Below are positions 1 to 10,690 of a stretch of DNA of 64,000 nucleotides, piece by piece. The notes beneath the pieces were generated by a model. It worked only from the letters and a program-made list of their open reading frames with translations. It was not told the DNA's origin and made no database searches. Origin of the DNA: Ailurus styani (taxonomy: Eukaryota; Chordata; Mammalia; Carnivora; Ailuridae); contig LNAC01000780.1 of assembly GCA_002007465.1 (NCBI GenBank), positions 372,001 to 436,000 on the forward strand. Reading direction: 5' to 3'. The position numbers and the translations under genes are program-made. Within the stretch, counting starts at the first letter, position 1; the number at the start of each line of letters is the position of its first letter.

Positions 1-78
1 ATGATATTTCCAGCTTACACTGAGTTTATCAAGTCATACATAACTCCATCATAGGTCAAATCAGATCTGTATGCACCA

Positions 79-280
79 TTTTTTTTTTTTGAGAGAGAGA
101 GAGAGAGAGGGAATGCGTACTATTGGAGAGGGGCAGAGCGAGGAGACAGAGAATGTTATCTTAAGCAGGTTCCATATCCAGCATGATCCACAAAGGGCTC
201 CATCTCATGGCCCTGAGATCATGACCTGAGCCAAAAATCAAGAGTTGGACGCTTAACTGACTGAGCCACCCAGGTGCCCC
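79..280 (-). mobile_element. CAN SINE (old copy)
   Basis: Reverse-oriented SINEC. The T run at 79 followed by GA repeats is the complement of the A-rich/CT-rich tail, and the element ends at 280 with the complement of the tRNA-like head (gagccacccaggtgcccc). It is diverged from the young subtype (cttaactgactgagccacc instead of taacccactgagccacc), so it is an older insertion. No clear target-site duplication was found. Confidence 0.9.
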
Positions 281-479
281 TATACGCACTACTTCAAATG
301 TTTTTAATGGAATCATTCTAAACATGGTTTTTCAGTTGCTGTTTTTAACTTAACACTGTATTTTGAACATTTTCATGTCATTATTTATCCTTCTACCTTC
401 CATTTAGTGATGGGTAGAGTGGATTTAAAAATATGACCAACTCTATGCTGTCTATAAAAAAATCACTTCAAATATAATG

Positions 480-1224
480 AAAGTAAAAGGATGGGAAAAG
501 TATCTTATGCAAACATTAACTGAAGAAAAGCAGGCATGCCTAGTCTAATATACGAGAAGGTAAACTTCAGAACAAAGAAAGTAAACAGAGAAAAAGAAGA
601 ACATTATAGAATGATAACAGGGTTAATCCATGAAGATGTAGCAGTCTTTACTGTGTATTCACCAAACATCAAGGCAATATGTGAAGGAAAAGCTGATAGA
701 ACGAAAGAACAGACAAATCCAGAATTATGGTTGGAGACATCAACATTCCTTTGCATCGAGGTAGAACAACTAGACAGAAGATCGCATGGATCCAGAGCCC
801 AACAACACGATCCACCCACAAGATCCAGCTGACATTTACAGAACACACCACCACACAACAGCCGAATATACATTATTTTCAAGTGCCTACAAAATGCATA
901 GCAAGATAGACCATATCCTGGGCCACAAAACAAACCAAAAGCAAAGGTAAAGGAATGGAAATCATACCGTGTGTGTTCTCCAACCACAGTGAAATCAAAC
1001 CAGAAGTCAGTACCTGAATGAAAATAGGAAAGTTGCTAGATATTTTGGAAACTAAATAACACACTTCTAAATTATCCATGGGTCAAAGGTAATCTAAAAA
1101 TATATATGGTGAACTGAAAGAAGGTGAAAATATAGCATATAAAAATTTGTGTGACATAGCCATCTAAATGCATGTATTTAAAAAAAAAAATAGAGGAAAG
1201 TCTCAAATCAATAATCTAAAGTCC
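480..1224 (+). mobile_element. Ancient L1 ORF2 fragment, endonuclease region (first part)
   Basis: A decayed L1 piece. Conceptual translation gives scraps of the ORF2 endonuclease domain, notably a stretch like DHILGHKT followed by a CVFSNHSEIK-like stretch near 910-1005. These correspond to the region around the catalytic Asp and His of L1 endonucleases. Stops and frameshifts are frequent and no ORF survives. The fragment continues after the inserted SINE at 1634-1770. Mammal-wide L1M age class is inferred from the decay. Confidence 0.75.
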
Positions 1225-1619
1225 TGGGGTGCCTGGGTGGCTCAGTGGGTTAGACATCTGGCACTTGATTTCTTCTTTTTTTTTTTAACAATTTTATTTT
1301 ATTTTTTTCAGTGTTCCAAGATTCATTGTTTATGCACCATACCCAATGCTCTATGCAATACAAGTCCTCCTTAATACAAACCACCAGGCTCACCCATTCC
1401 TCACCCTCTCCCCTCCATAACCCCCAGTTTATTTCTCAGAATCCTACTGGGTTTCAGCTCAGGCCATGATCTCAGGGTTGTGAGATCCAGCCCCCATTTA
1501 GGGTCCACACTCAGCAGGGAGTCTGCTTGGGGTTCTCTCCCTCCTTCCCCTCACTCCCATGTGCTCTCACACTCTCTTTCTTTCTCTCTAAAATACATAA
1601 ATCTTAAAAACTATTTATT
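1225..1619 (+). mobile_element. CAN SINE split by an L1 3' fragment
   Basis: The head (ggggtgcctgggtggctcag) is at 1225 and the AAATACATAAATCTTAAAA tail ends near 1619. It is flanked by a 14-bp target-site duplication, ataatctaaagtcc, at 1211-1224 and 1620-1633, and it interrupts the older L1 fragment. The body is about 180 bp longer than normal because a reverse-oriented L1 3' end sits inside it at about 1273-1451. Confidence 0.88.
1273..1451 (-). mobile_element. 5'-truncated L1 3'UTR fragment inside a SINE
   Basis: A T run opens the insert at about 1275, and the sequence that follows (cagtgttccaagattcattg, then a CACCATACCC...ACCACCAGGCTCACCC-like stretch) matches, as I remember it, the complement of the carnivoran L1 3'UTR. 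The SINE sequence stops at GATTTC (1272) and resumes at TTTCAGCTCAGG (1452), so the target-site duplication is at most about 4 bp (TTTC). The host SINE must be older than this insert. Confidence 0.7.
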
Positions 1620-1633
1620 ATAATCTAAAGTCC

Positions 1634-1770
1634 CACCTTAAGAACCTAAAAAAAAGCAAAAATAAACCCACAACAAGCAAGAGGAAGAAAATAATGAACA
1701 GCAGAAATCAATGAAACTGGGAGAAAAAAAGAGAGAAGAGAAAATGAATGAAATAAAAGGTGTGTTTTGT
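1634..1770 (+). mobile_element. Ancient L1 ORF2 fragment (second part)
   Basis: Continuation of the fragment at 480-1224 beyond the SINE. It resembles the ORF2 stretch after the endonuclease (…agcagaaatcaatgaaa… at about 1697-1715), a motif also present in the intact L1 near 19,073-19,088. Confidence 0.6.
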
Positions 1771-2554
1771 AGTTTTCAGCATACAAGTGCCATATGTGTT
1801 TTAATAAATGTATACTCAAGTGTCAGATATGCATGAGCCTGGGCCTCTGCCTGTGAGATCTCATGGTGCATTGGGGTAGACATGCAAGTAAGGAAATATC
1901 ACAAAACCCTAATGAGAGATGAGCCCACAAAAGGCCCAGGAGACTTAAAAAAATAATGTTCCAAAGCCCTCTGCACCTCAAGGTAAATGCTTGGACCAAA
2001 CCTACTGAAAAACTGGAGAACCTGCTCCAGGATTCAAAATTAGGGGCAAGTTCCATGTCACACAGTTTGAAGATTCACTGCTGGGTATGTTAAGGTTTTG
2101 AGCAGTTGAAAATGAACTCCCAAAAGAAGGCATGTTTGTGGAGGTCATAGTGCGAGACTCAGGGGCACATTGGGCCCAAGGGTCCACTTCTCCGTGGCAG
2201 TGTGCCAGAGTGCACGGGGGAGAGCAAAGGCACGGGGAGCAGGGCTGCGTGCATGTATGTTTCTCTGGATGGGGCCTCACATGGAAGAAGACCACCCGGC
2301 AAAGTCGGGGCATACTGCTTCTGACGTCATCCCGTGGAGGAGAAGCTCAGCACCCGGCCTGGAAATTATTCCGAGGCTTGGTTTGTTCTATCCACGTTTT
2401 AATGCTAGATCAGATGAATGTTTTAAGTAAATATTATGAAAGACAATTTATTTTCATAGAGGGATGAATGCAACAAAACAGCAGTGCACAGTACTCCAAT
2501 GCAAACAAAAACGTATTGCAGCCCAAGGTTTCAGAAAAGACGTTGACAGAGTCG
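1771..2554. other. Unassigned sequence
   Basis: No repeat family, RNA gene or exon recognised. Short open frames here show no known domain or coding bias that I can see. Confidence 0.5.
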
Positions 2555-2569
2555 GAAAATGAGATTTCT

Positions 2570-2778
2570 TTTTTTTTTTTAAGATTTTTTTTTTAATTTA
2601 TTTGACACCGAGAGAGGGATTACAAGTAGGCAGAGAGGCAGGCAGAGAGACAGGGAGAGGAGGAAGCAGGCTCCCCGCTGAGCAGAGAGCCCGATGTGGG
2701 CCTCGATCCCAGGACCCTGGGATCATGACCTGAGCCAAAAGCAGAGGCTTTAACCCACTGAGCCACCCAGGCGCCCGG
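2570..2778 (-). mobile_element. CAN SINE (young subtype)
   Basis: A T run then AAGATTTT...GACACCGAGAGAG, ending in the complement of the head at 2778. A 15-bp imperfect target-site duplication flanks it (gaaaatgagatttct at 2555-2569, gaaaatgaggtttct at 2779-2793, one mismatch). It carries the taacccactgagccaccca diagnostic of the young subtype. Confidence 0.93.
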
Positions 2779-2793
2779 GAAAATGAGGTTTCT

Positions 2794-3099
2794 ATTTTCA
2801 GAGTGCAAAGGCAGGCCAGGGTGAGCAGGACAGACCCAGCCTTCTCCTTTTCATCCTTTTCCGGGCGCCACGGATGGCTGCCCCGGACAGAGGCTGGGTT
2901 CCACGACCAGCGTGCAGTGTCGACTTCATGCATCATCCTGCACTCCTCCAGAACCCCCCGCTGGGGGAAATCTGGATACAGGGTCCGTGTCACACCACAC
3001 AGAGTACCCCCCACACCCCCGCACCCCCACACTCCCGCCCTTGCACAGCCGAGGCTTTCGGATTTGCCGAACAGGTGACCGCGCTCTCCCCAGTTGCTG
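2794..3099. other. GC-rich unassigned sequence with C-rich tract
   Basis: No gene recognised. It contains a C-rich tract at 3007-3040 whose complement has four or more G runs spaced by 1-5 nt, compatible with a G-quadruplex on the minus strand. Confidence 0.5.
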
Positions 3100-3455
3100 T
3101 CAGTCACAAGGTCCATTCAGGTTGCTACAACAAAATAGCAGGGACTGGTGGCTTATCAGCAACAGGAATGTGTGCCTCACAGTTCTGGAGGCTGGGACGT
3201 CCGAGATCAAAGCACCAACACGTCTGGTGAGAGCTGATGAGAACTGACCCCCTAGGCAGCCATCTTCTCGCTGTGCCTCATACTTGGAAGGTGCTTTTTT
3301 TTTTTATGAGGTCACTAAAGCCATTCAGGAGGGCTCCCCCTTCATGACCTGACCTAATCACCCCCCGCCAAAGGCCTCACTGCCTAACGCCATCACTCAG
3401 GGTTTAGTTTTCAACATAGGAATCTCAGACGGGAACAAACATTCAGACTATAACA
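3100..3455 (-). mobile_element. ERVL-MaLR LTR (MLT1A-like)
   Basis: Reading the complement, the element begins near 3455 with tgttatagtctgaatgtttg and contains GCCTTTGG...GTGATTAGGTCA and the GAGCCCTCCTGAATGG block, then CCTCCAGAACTGTGAG near 3180. These are hallmark blocks of MaLR LTRs of the MLT1A/MST type. It is a solitary LTR with no internal viral sequence next to it. The subfamily name is from memory of the consensus. Confidence 0.75.
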
Positions 3456-3539
3456 TGAGTACGAGAGCCTGGTGCCATCCCTGAACACAATTCCCACACT
3501 TCTATAGCTTTACTGTGTGGCCTGGTTGTGGAAGACCTC

Positions 3540-3640
3540 ACGTAGAGTCATCCTCATTTGACAAAGGGGCAAACTGAGACTCAGACAGAAAAGTAGTTGC
3601 TATCACGTTTTGGTCTGTATCTAGTAGGCCGCAACTAAGA
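3540..3640 (-). mobile_element. MIR fragment
   Basis: The stretch around 3554-3600 (catttgacaaaggggcaaac, then TGAGACTCAGA) is the complement-side MIR core, which reads TTTTACAGATGAGGAAACTGAGGC in typical copies. Short and diverged. Confidence 0.6.
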
Positions 3641-5115
3641 TTTTCACCATCAAAAGCATAATAAATTAGTCAATCAGAAAACAAAGTAAGCACTAATACA
3701 TTGAAGTTTACTTAGAAATACTAAAGGAAACTGTATGCATGTATGTGTATCATTTATATTTCTTCTAAGGCTTCAGATATTTGCATAATGAAAAAATGTG
3801 CAAATTTAGTGGGATGTTTCTATGTCAATCATAATGTATTCTCTCCCTTGAGTAAGAAGCTCTGTTTCAAAATGAAGTGGACATCCTGGATTGTGATTCC
3901 TTCAAGGAATGTTCCAGCAAAGTGTGAGTAGTCACTGTGACACTGCAGCATTCAGACCAGTGGTGAATTTTACAGAAATAGAGAAGGGAATGTCAATAGC
4001 CTTCCTTTGATTTTTTTCTTTTTTCCCTTTCTATTTCTGTCAAAATATCACAAGACTCAATAGGAAAAGAAAAGAAAATTGGCCTGTATCAACCTTTACT
4101 GTCCTTTAAAAACCTTTATTGTTTTCTATCTGAAAAAAAGACAGTTGTAAAACTTTCCTCCCTATGAATTCACTTGTAACATGGTGGTTGCAGAATCTAG
4201 ACTTAGAGCTGTGCCCAAAGCCTACTGCCAAGGCAGTCCTCTACAGTCCCTACACCCTGGTGCCTCCACAGGATTTAAGAAAACTATGGAGCTAACTGCT
4301 CCAAATATTTCAACAGACAATGGAAAATTCATCCACTTTCGTTCTCCTTTATTCCTGTACCTTTCAATCCCAAGATCAATGCATCTGCAGTGTTTAATTT
4401 TTTTAATAAACCTTAAAGACATTGGGGTGGTATAGAAAGATTTAGGGCCAGGATCCCTATATTTGAATTCTAGGTGAGTTATGGACAAGTTAACCTTGGG
4501 AACTATTGTAACCCTTAAAACCCGCCCTGCCTGCCTCCCAAAAGTGTGACAAGTAAACATGGGAAAAGAAGCAGAGATTTGGGGTGGTGGGGAAGATTTG
4601 GGGCTACATAAATATGGGTTTTATTCTAGATTTTCAGGTTTTATGTTATGACTTTATAGCAATACCTGTTTGATGTGCTTTAAGATGTGCAAGGAGTCAC
4701 TAGATAAGCCAATGAAGACAAAGTTAAGAAAGGGGGAAAGTACCAGACATAACAATAGGGCAGAAGCAAGATGCAAGAGAATTGTAATCAGTGTTGAAAG
4801 AAAGGCTTTCAAGTGAGTAAACACACACACACAAAATGACATACTTGTTAAGAGATAAATTCCTCCCCACACCTGAAGCACAAAATTTTGATTTTTATTT
4901 TGGTGACAACCCTTCTTCTCTGGCCCTACACTCAGACAGCTAATTGCTGCCAGAGAACTCAGACTCCTGAACAAAGAGGAATTGCCATGAATTCATGATT
5001 GCCTCCCTCAGGTGGGCCTGTGGCACTCTAGGCTCTCTTTCTACACTACTCTGGTCCAGCATCTCTTCCACGAACACTTCAGAATGTCTCCACCCTCATC
5101 TGAACTGCACCACCG
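3641..5115. other. Unassigned AT-rich sequence
   Basis: No exon, RNA gene or well-preserved repeat recognised. A weak MIR-like stretch may lie at 4425-4520 and a short (CA)n run at 4820-4833. Confidence 0.5.
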
Positions 5116-5723
5116 TCATGGCCAATTTTAGGTGTTAACGTGGCTAGGTCATGGTACCCAGATACTTGGTCAGACACATTTGGATGCTACTGAAGGTATT
5201 CTTTAGATGAGAGTAGTATGTATGTATGTATGTATGTATTTAAGAGAGAGCATTGGGAGTAGGCCGAAGGCATGGAGGGAATGGTAGAGTCACGGGCAGA
5301 CTCCACACTGAGAGCAGAGCCCAACCTGGGGCTTGATCTCCCAACTCTGAGATCACAACCTGAGCCAAAACCAAGACTTGGACATTTAACTGACTATGCC
5401 ATCCAGGTGCCACAAGAGTAGCATTTAAATTGGTAGACTTTGAGTAAACAGATTACCCTCCATAACATGGGCAGGTCTCATCTGATCACTTGAAGGGCTA
5501 AAGGAAAAGATTGAAGTCTTCAGAGGAACATGAAATTCTGCCAGATGACTGACTTCAGACTCAAGATAAAACACCCACTCTTCCCAAAGACTCCAATCAG
5601 CCAGCATGCCCTGCAGATTTTGGATTTCTCTCTGTTTCCCTCTGTGTCTTTGTTTCTCTCTGTCTCTCAATATAGGTACGCACTATTGGCTACGTTTCTC
5701 TGGAGAACTCTAAGGACTACAAC
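5116..5723 (+). mobile_element. ERVL LTR (MLT2-like), interrupted by a SINE
   Basis: It opens with a run like CCAATTTTAGGTGTTAACGTGGC and CCCAGATACTTGGTCA. It then has AACATTTAAATTGGTAGACTTTGAGTAAA-type sequence at 5421-5450, CCTCCATAACATGGGC and CCTGCAGATTTTGGA, and closes with TTTCTCTGGAGAACTCT. This block order matches MLT2-type solo LTRs of ERVL elements. A CAN SINE at 5217-5414 splits it. No viral genes are attached. Confidence 0.75.
5217..5414 (-). mobile_element. CAN SINE (old copy) within the MLT2-like LTR
   Basis: A (TATG)n-like tail at 5217-5240 and the complement of the head ending near 5412 (atgccatccaggtgccac). It is flanked by a 7-bp duplication, agagtag, at 5210-5216 and 5415-5421. 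Diverged copy. Confidence 0.85.
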
Positions 5724-5752
5724 CATTCTCCCCATTCCTTGCTACCATCCTT

Positions 5753-5776
5753 CACACACACACACACACACACACA
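5753..5776. repeat. (CA)n microsatellite
   Basis: About 12 uninterrupted CA units directly after the MLT2-like LTR. Likely length-polymorphic. Confidence 0.95.
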
Positions 5777-5859
5777 TACCCTCTTTCTTCAGATGACCCA
5801 ATTCTTATTTCACATAGACATAGATGCTGTGAAATACAAAGATTTGTCAGATTCTTCTC

Positions 5860-6250
5860 ATTTGATCTTCCAGTAGCATTTAACACAAATGACCACTCTC
5901 TTCTTAAAACACTCGTGTCTGGACATCCAAAATACTCCATAATCCTGATTCTCCTCCTCCCTCTCTGGAGCCTGTCCTCATAGTGCTTTGTAGTTCTCCC
6001 CTCAGTCCAGCCTCAGAGAGATCCTTCTCAATGTTGGAATTCTTCTGGGGTCAGTTTTAGGCCCTTTCTTTGCAGAATCTATTCCCTCTCCAAGTGACAT
6101 CACCCACAACGTGCTCTCAGTTACCACTCATGGACTGCTGACTCCAGCCCAGATCTCGCTACAGCCCATATTCACATAGTCAACTGTCCCTCTGACATCT
6201 CCAGCTGAATACTTAAATATTGTAATTGTGCATTATCAGATGAGAGTCTG
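5860..6250 (+). mobile_element. Ancient L2 (CR1-clade) reverse-transcriptase fragment
   Basis: The stretch around 6034-6075 translates to a decayed form of the RT motif GVPQGSVLGPLLF (here roughly VGILLGSVLGPFF). The stretch around 6130-6200 resembles the post-YADD segment of L2 ORF2. Frameshifts and stops are present. The assignment rests on remembered L2 consensus. Confidence 0.6.
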
Positions 6251-7093
6251 CCTTTCTCTGGGGAAGAAGGCAGCTGGCATCCAAAAGAGGCAGCCGGAGG
6301 ACATTCTGCTTCTCCCTTGTACAGCAGGTTACTTTTGTTTATCCCTGCAATCCAAAGATGAGCGTGGTCCTTCTCTAACTTGGACAATGACCTCCCTGAC
6401 AATTTAGCCATTCCTGTGTCCTCCAGTTCACAGAGAACCCCAGCTTAGCTAAGTGTTCAAAAGAATTCGGCTGGTCTCACTGAGAGTAAGCACCAAATTC
6501 ACCCATCTTAGGGATCTCTGTCGGTGCGAGTTTGCCTTAGGACTTTCAAGTAGAGTTGAAAATTACCTCCAAGTGCCCCACGCATAATAGGTACCTCTAG
6601 CCCTTCTGCTCTCATCTCTCATTAACATTAGAAAGCTTCTACCAGAAATACCATCCATTAATTCTCAGGCAGACTTTATTTTTGATGCAACATCTCACAA
6701 ATTAATCAGACTCTACTCAGTGTGGTCTTGGCTACACTTTATCAATGCAAAAATTCTCCAACATTCTGGCAAATGAGCAGCACCTTTTGATGGTTTCCTG
6801 TCTTCTGTGAGCCATTTGATAGAATTCAGGATTCAGGGAGAATTCATTCATGAGATTTATATGCCATCTTAAACTAGAAATTCAAGTTTGATTTCTAAAT
6901 ATGCTCTTCCCTCTGAATTCTCTGAGCTGATAATTCTTCCAAATCTTTCAATCCCAGGTACCTTTAAGGGTTGTCCCATTTTACTTAACTCAGGGACCTA
7001 CCCATGATCTAGAACATGGGTGCCACTAGCTGCAAAACATCTCTAGCAATTATTATGAGGAAAAAAAGGACACAATGACCTTTAGCTTTAAAG
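6251..7093. other. Unassigned sequence
   Basis: No feature recognised beyond AT-rich unique-looking DNA. Confidence 0.5.
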
Positions 7094-7108
7094 TCTTTGC
7101 ACAGTAGG

Positions 7109-7228
7109 GGCAGCTGGAGGGCTAAGTGTGGTGCCTTCTTAGGATTTTCTCTCTCCCTCTCCCTGTGCTCTCTGTGTGTGCTCTCTCTTTCTCTCTCCCT
7201 AAATTAATGAATAAATAAAAATAAAAAA
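7109..7228 (+). mobile_element. Short, internally deleted CAN SINE
   Basis: Only about 120 bp. A diverged head (gggcagctggagggctaag) is joined directly to the CT-rich part and the AATAAATAAAAATAAAAAA tail, so the middle of the SINE is missing. It is flanked by a 15-bp perfect target-site duplication (tctttgcacagtagg at 7094-7108 and 7229-7243), which shows that the unit as a whole is one insertion. Confidence 0.85.
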
Positions 7229-7243
7229 TCTTTGCACAGTAGG

Positions 7244-7811
7244 CAAAACCCAATAGTCCAATAGTTGTCGCTTAGAGTTCTACTTTCTGCTATAACCTGC
7301 TGGCCCAGGATTGGCTATCTGCCACCCACATCTCTTCATTGCCTTCTGCTCTTAACTTCCCAAAGCATCTGCATGTTTCAAGGAGCAAAAGCCATGGAAA
7401 ATGGTGAGCTCTTTAGTACACAAAGAGATATGAAATTATCTGGTCCAGGCAGATGAGGTATCCTGATTGTGAGAGGTAGCAGTAGTGATGAATGTCTGTG
7501 GAGTCCCACATAGAAAGTTCCAGTAACTGATCAAGTGCACAGCCATAAATAGCAAGCCTTGATCTTCATGCTTTAGGACAACCTTGCTTTCTTAGGCAAC
7601 CCATGAAGATGATCAAGATTTCCTAAGGGAGTTGTTAGTGTTTCTGTTTCCATGTGTAATAAGCAAACAGTTTTTACTATATACAACTTTCAAGTCCCTT
7701 TTTGTAAGGAAATATCTAGGCATATTATGGATTTTATCTGCATTATATTGGTAAAAACCAATCTTTTCTGGAGACAATGACAAGGATCTTCTCACTCCTA
7801 TTTGTAGCTTT
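7244..7811. other. Unassigned sequence
   Basis: Nothing recognised. Confidence 0.5.
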
Positions 7812-7824
7812 GGTTTTAGATTTT

Positions 7825-8036
7825 ATTTATTTATTATTTATTTATTTATTTCAAAGATTTTATTTATTCGAGAGAAAGAGAGAGAAAAAGCACAAACGGG
7901 GGGGAAGGGACAGGCAGACAGAGAGGAAAAAGCAGGCTCTGCACTGAGCAGGAAGCCCGAGCTTCATCCGAGGACCCTGGGATCATGACCTGAGCCGAAG
8001 GCAGGGACTTCACTAACTGAGCCACCCAGGCGCCCC
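7825..8036 (-). mobile_element. CAN SINE
   Basis: The (ATTT)n tail complement is at 7825-7865 and the head complement ends at 8036 (gagccacccaggcgcccc). Target-site duplication of 13 bp with one mismatch: ggttttagatttt (7812-7824) and ggttttggatttt (8037-8049). Confidence 0.93.
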
Positions 8037-8049
8037 GGTTTTGGATTTT

Positions 8050-8330
8050 GAAAGTAGCTTTGCAGTGCATGCTGAAATTGAAAACATGAATCTCACTTTG
8101 TTAGTCTCTGGTATCTTCTATGCTCTAGTATACTGAGGTCTCAAAGAATGGCTGATATATCAAGCTTTATCTTCAGGGTTTCATTTGAGGGCTGTTTATG
8201 AATATACCTTGCTTTTAGACTTCTTAGTTCTTAGCTCTATTTTGGGATGGGAGGAGATAATGTTTATTTGTCTTGTTTATTTTTTTTAATTCCTCATCTT
8301 CACAAAAGCAAAGAAAAAATTCCATTTAAA
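8050..8330. other. Unassigned sequence
   Basis: Nothing recognised. Confidence 0.5.
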
Positions 8331-8505
8331 GCCGTGCTCAAAGTATAATTTGTAGGACAGCAGCAACAGTATCACCTATCAGCTCATTGGAACTACTACT
8401 CTCAGGCCCACCCAGATCTTCTGCTCAATCAGAATCTCTGTTTTAATAAGAATCTCAGCTGGTTTGTGCAGCATATAAACTGGAGAAATACTGATTTAAA
8501 GCATT
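8331..8505 (+). mobile_element. MER5A-like hAT DNA transposon relic
   Basis: It matches the MER5A block order: GTGCTCAAAGTATAATTTG, CAGCAGCAACAGTATCACC, CTCAGGCCCACCCAGATC, AATCAGAATCTCTGTTTTAA and a decayed right end near 8500. Non-autonomous element with no coding capacity. Confidence 0.7.
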
Positions 8506-8514
8506 AAACATCTT

Positions 8515-8615
8515 CTGTATCTCTATATTCTGTATCTGTAAAATAGGGATAAAACCAATTGTGACTATCTCAGGATATTATGATATTCAAAGAATATAAG
8601 GGATTGGCAGTGTTG
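8515..8615 (+). mobile_element. MIR fragment
   Basis: Contains the MIR core TATCTGTAAAATAGGGATAA at 8534-8553, followed by an ACTATCTCAGGATATTATG segment equivalent to the CCTCATAGGGTTGTTGTGAGG block. Confidence 0.65.
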
Positions 8616-9689
8616 TCCAGGTGACAAATATTAATATGAGTCAATGGATTAAGGATTTATGGGGTTATAGTACGGGTTAAGTGAAATGTGCATAGCATGA
8701 TATTTGGCATAATGCAAGATTCAATCACAGAATTAATCATCCATTTATTCATCCAATGAATATTTATTAATCTCCTATTAGATACCAGGCACTAATACTA
8801 CTATGCTGTCACAGATGGAGAAGCAAAAATTAGACAAGAGGTCCATAGCTAGAGGAATTCTTCAGAGTGGTTAGAAGCCAGACTCTGTGGTACGAGCCCT
8901 TTTGCCCACCAACAGACTAAAAAAAATACACTTAAAGCCTGTTTTCCTTCCTTCTCAGAGCTGGCAAATCCCATTTACATTTAACTCTGTTGTGGTGATT
9001 CAAAGACAACCTAGTATCAATAATGCAAATTAGCATGCAATGCTAGGAAAATAAAATATTATCCCTTGATGCTTGCCCTACTCATTTTGCACAACATAAC
9101 TAAAGTCCATGAGGCAAAGACACAGCTTGAGTTGATGTCCATTTCCATAGAAGCCAACACTTCAGGCCTCCAAGCAATATAACACTGGAACAAACTGTGT
9201 AGAGACAGTAGTTGGAAATGACTTTCAGTTCTTGAGAAATGGGGAATGCTGACCTCTTCATTGAATCACAGTCCTCAAAAACCCCAAGGAACCTGAGAAA
9301 AGATCTAGTCTGGGGGACATCAGCACCTATGCAGGGAGAAGAAAAGTGAAAAAAAAGAGGAAGCAGCATAGCCAGGAATCACTGCTGAATTGAGTAGAAA
9401 GGAACAAATGGTAAAGCTCCGACTAGTCTGTCAATGAGCACACAGGTACTTGGGCTTACTGATCTGTTTCCACCTTTGTTGTAGAGGGAGAATTAAATCC
9501 TGAGAGACAAAGTCTTTTGTTTTTCCATAACACTGTGGAATTCAAAGCTATTCTAACCTCACTATCTACTTCGGAAACAATTCATGTTAGTGAAAAACAT
9601 GTCAGACCTGACCACACCTGGGGCCAGGGGAAAAGGAGAACACTGTGTTGGGGGTGGGAGGAAAAGGGATTTATCAGTGGTTTTTGCAG
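8616..9689. other. Unassigned sequence
   Basis: Mostly unique-looking. A stretch at 8740-8795 (attcatccaatgaatattta, then CCAGGCACT) resembles a widespread ancient repeat fragment, but I cannot name it securely. Confidence 0.45.
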
Positions 9690-9772
9690 CAACTGAAAAG
9701 TTGATCCTAATATCCATAAGAAAATTCGTATGGACCCAGAAGAACCAAAATAATCTTTAAAAAGAATAAAGG

Positions 9773-9972
9773 CAGGGGGCACCTGGGTGGCACAGATGGT
9801 TAAACGTCTGCCTTACGCTCAGGTCATGATCCCAGGGTCCTGGAATAAAGCCCTGTGTCGGGCTCCCTGCTCAGTGGAGAGCCTGCTTCTCCCTCTCCCT
9901 CTGCCTGCAGCTCTGCCTACTTGTGCTCTCTACCTCTCTGTCAAATAAATTAACAAAATGTTAAAAAAAAAA
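9773..9972 (+). mobile_element. CAN SINE (first of a tandem pair)
   Basis: Head cagggggcacctgggtggca at 9773 and an A-rich tail near 9972. Target-site duplication AAAAGAAYAAAGG at about 9760-9772 and 9973-9985. It interrupts the L1 fragment. Confidence 0.88.
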
Positions 9973-9985
9973 AAAAGAACAAAGG

Positions 9986-10170
9986 TGGACACCTGGGTGG
10001 CTCAGTTGGTTAAGTGTCTGCCTTCAGCTCTTGTCATGATCCCCACATCCTAGAATCAAGTCCCACATCAGACTCCTTGCTCAGCGCAGAGCCTTCTTCT
10101 CCCTCTGCCTGCCACTCCCCTTGCTTCTGCTCTCTTTCTCTCTGACAAATAAATAAATAAAATCTTTAAA
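9986..10170 (+). mobile_element. CAN SINE (second of a tandem pair)
   Basis: The head, tggacacctgggtggctcag, begins right after the 3' target-site duplication of the first SINE. It ends in AAATAAATAAATAAAATC and A runs. Two independent insertions within about 200 bp are more likely than a duplication, because the two copies differ throughout. Confidence 0.88.
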
Positions 10171-10690
10171 ATAATAAAAAAAAATGTGAAGAACCCACAT
10201 TTCCCAATTGTACTGTTTACTACAAAGCTACACTAATTGAGCTGCATGATACGGGCATATGTGTAGATGAATAGATCAATCAAGTAAAATTGAGAGTCTA
10301 GAAATAAACCCTCACATTTATGGTCAACTGACTTTTGACAGGCATGCCAAGACAATTCAAGGGGCAGGGGGCACGATATCTTCCAAAAATGATGTTAGGA
10401 TCATTGACTATCCACAGAATAATTAATAATTATATCATGATTAATAAAATAATAATAAAATAAGAATTAAGATGGACCCTTAACTCACACCAATCAACTG
10501 AAAAGAGATCATAGGCCCAAATGTAAGAGATAAAACTGTGAACCCTTTAGGAGAAAAAATAAAAGTAAATCTTCCTAATCTTGGTTAAGCTGAAGTTTCT
10601 TTGATAATACACCAAAAGCACAAGCAACAAAAGAAAAAGTAGGTAAATTGGACTGTATCAAAGCTAAAACATGTTTTACACCACTCTCCA

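Larger units (their letters stand above)
9690..10690 (+). mobile_element. Ancient L1 ORF2 fragment with two SINE insertions
   Basis: Bases about 9695-9772 decode to a decayed KLILISIRKFVWTQKN-like stretch, equivalent to [15 protein letters not shown] of intact ORF2. After two SINEs it resumes at about 10,190 with the segment that follows in ORF2 (YCLLQSYTN...RNKPSHLWSTDF-like) and runs to about 10,690. Heavily mutated, no ORF. Confidence 0.7.

Noticed and set aside
2598..3116. 172-codon minus-strand open frame
   Set aside because: It runs through a CAN SINE. The peptide GAWVAQWVK or GWLSGLK seen in many frames of this window is just the translated SINE head.
3100..3455. Full endogenous retrovirus near the LTRs
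   Set aside because: No gag, pol or env remnant or second LTR is seen next to any of the MaLR/ERVL LTRs, so they are solo LTRs.
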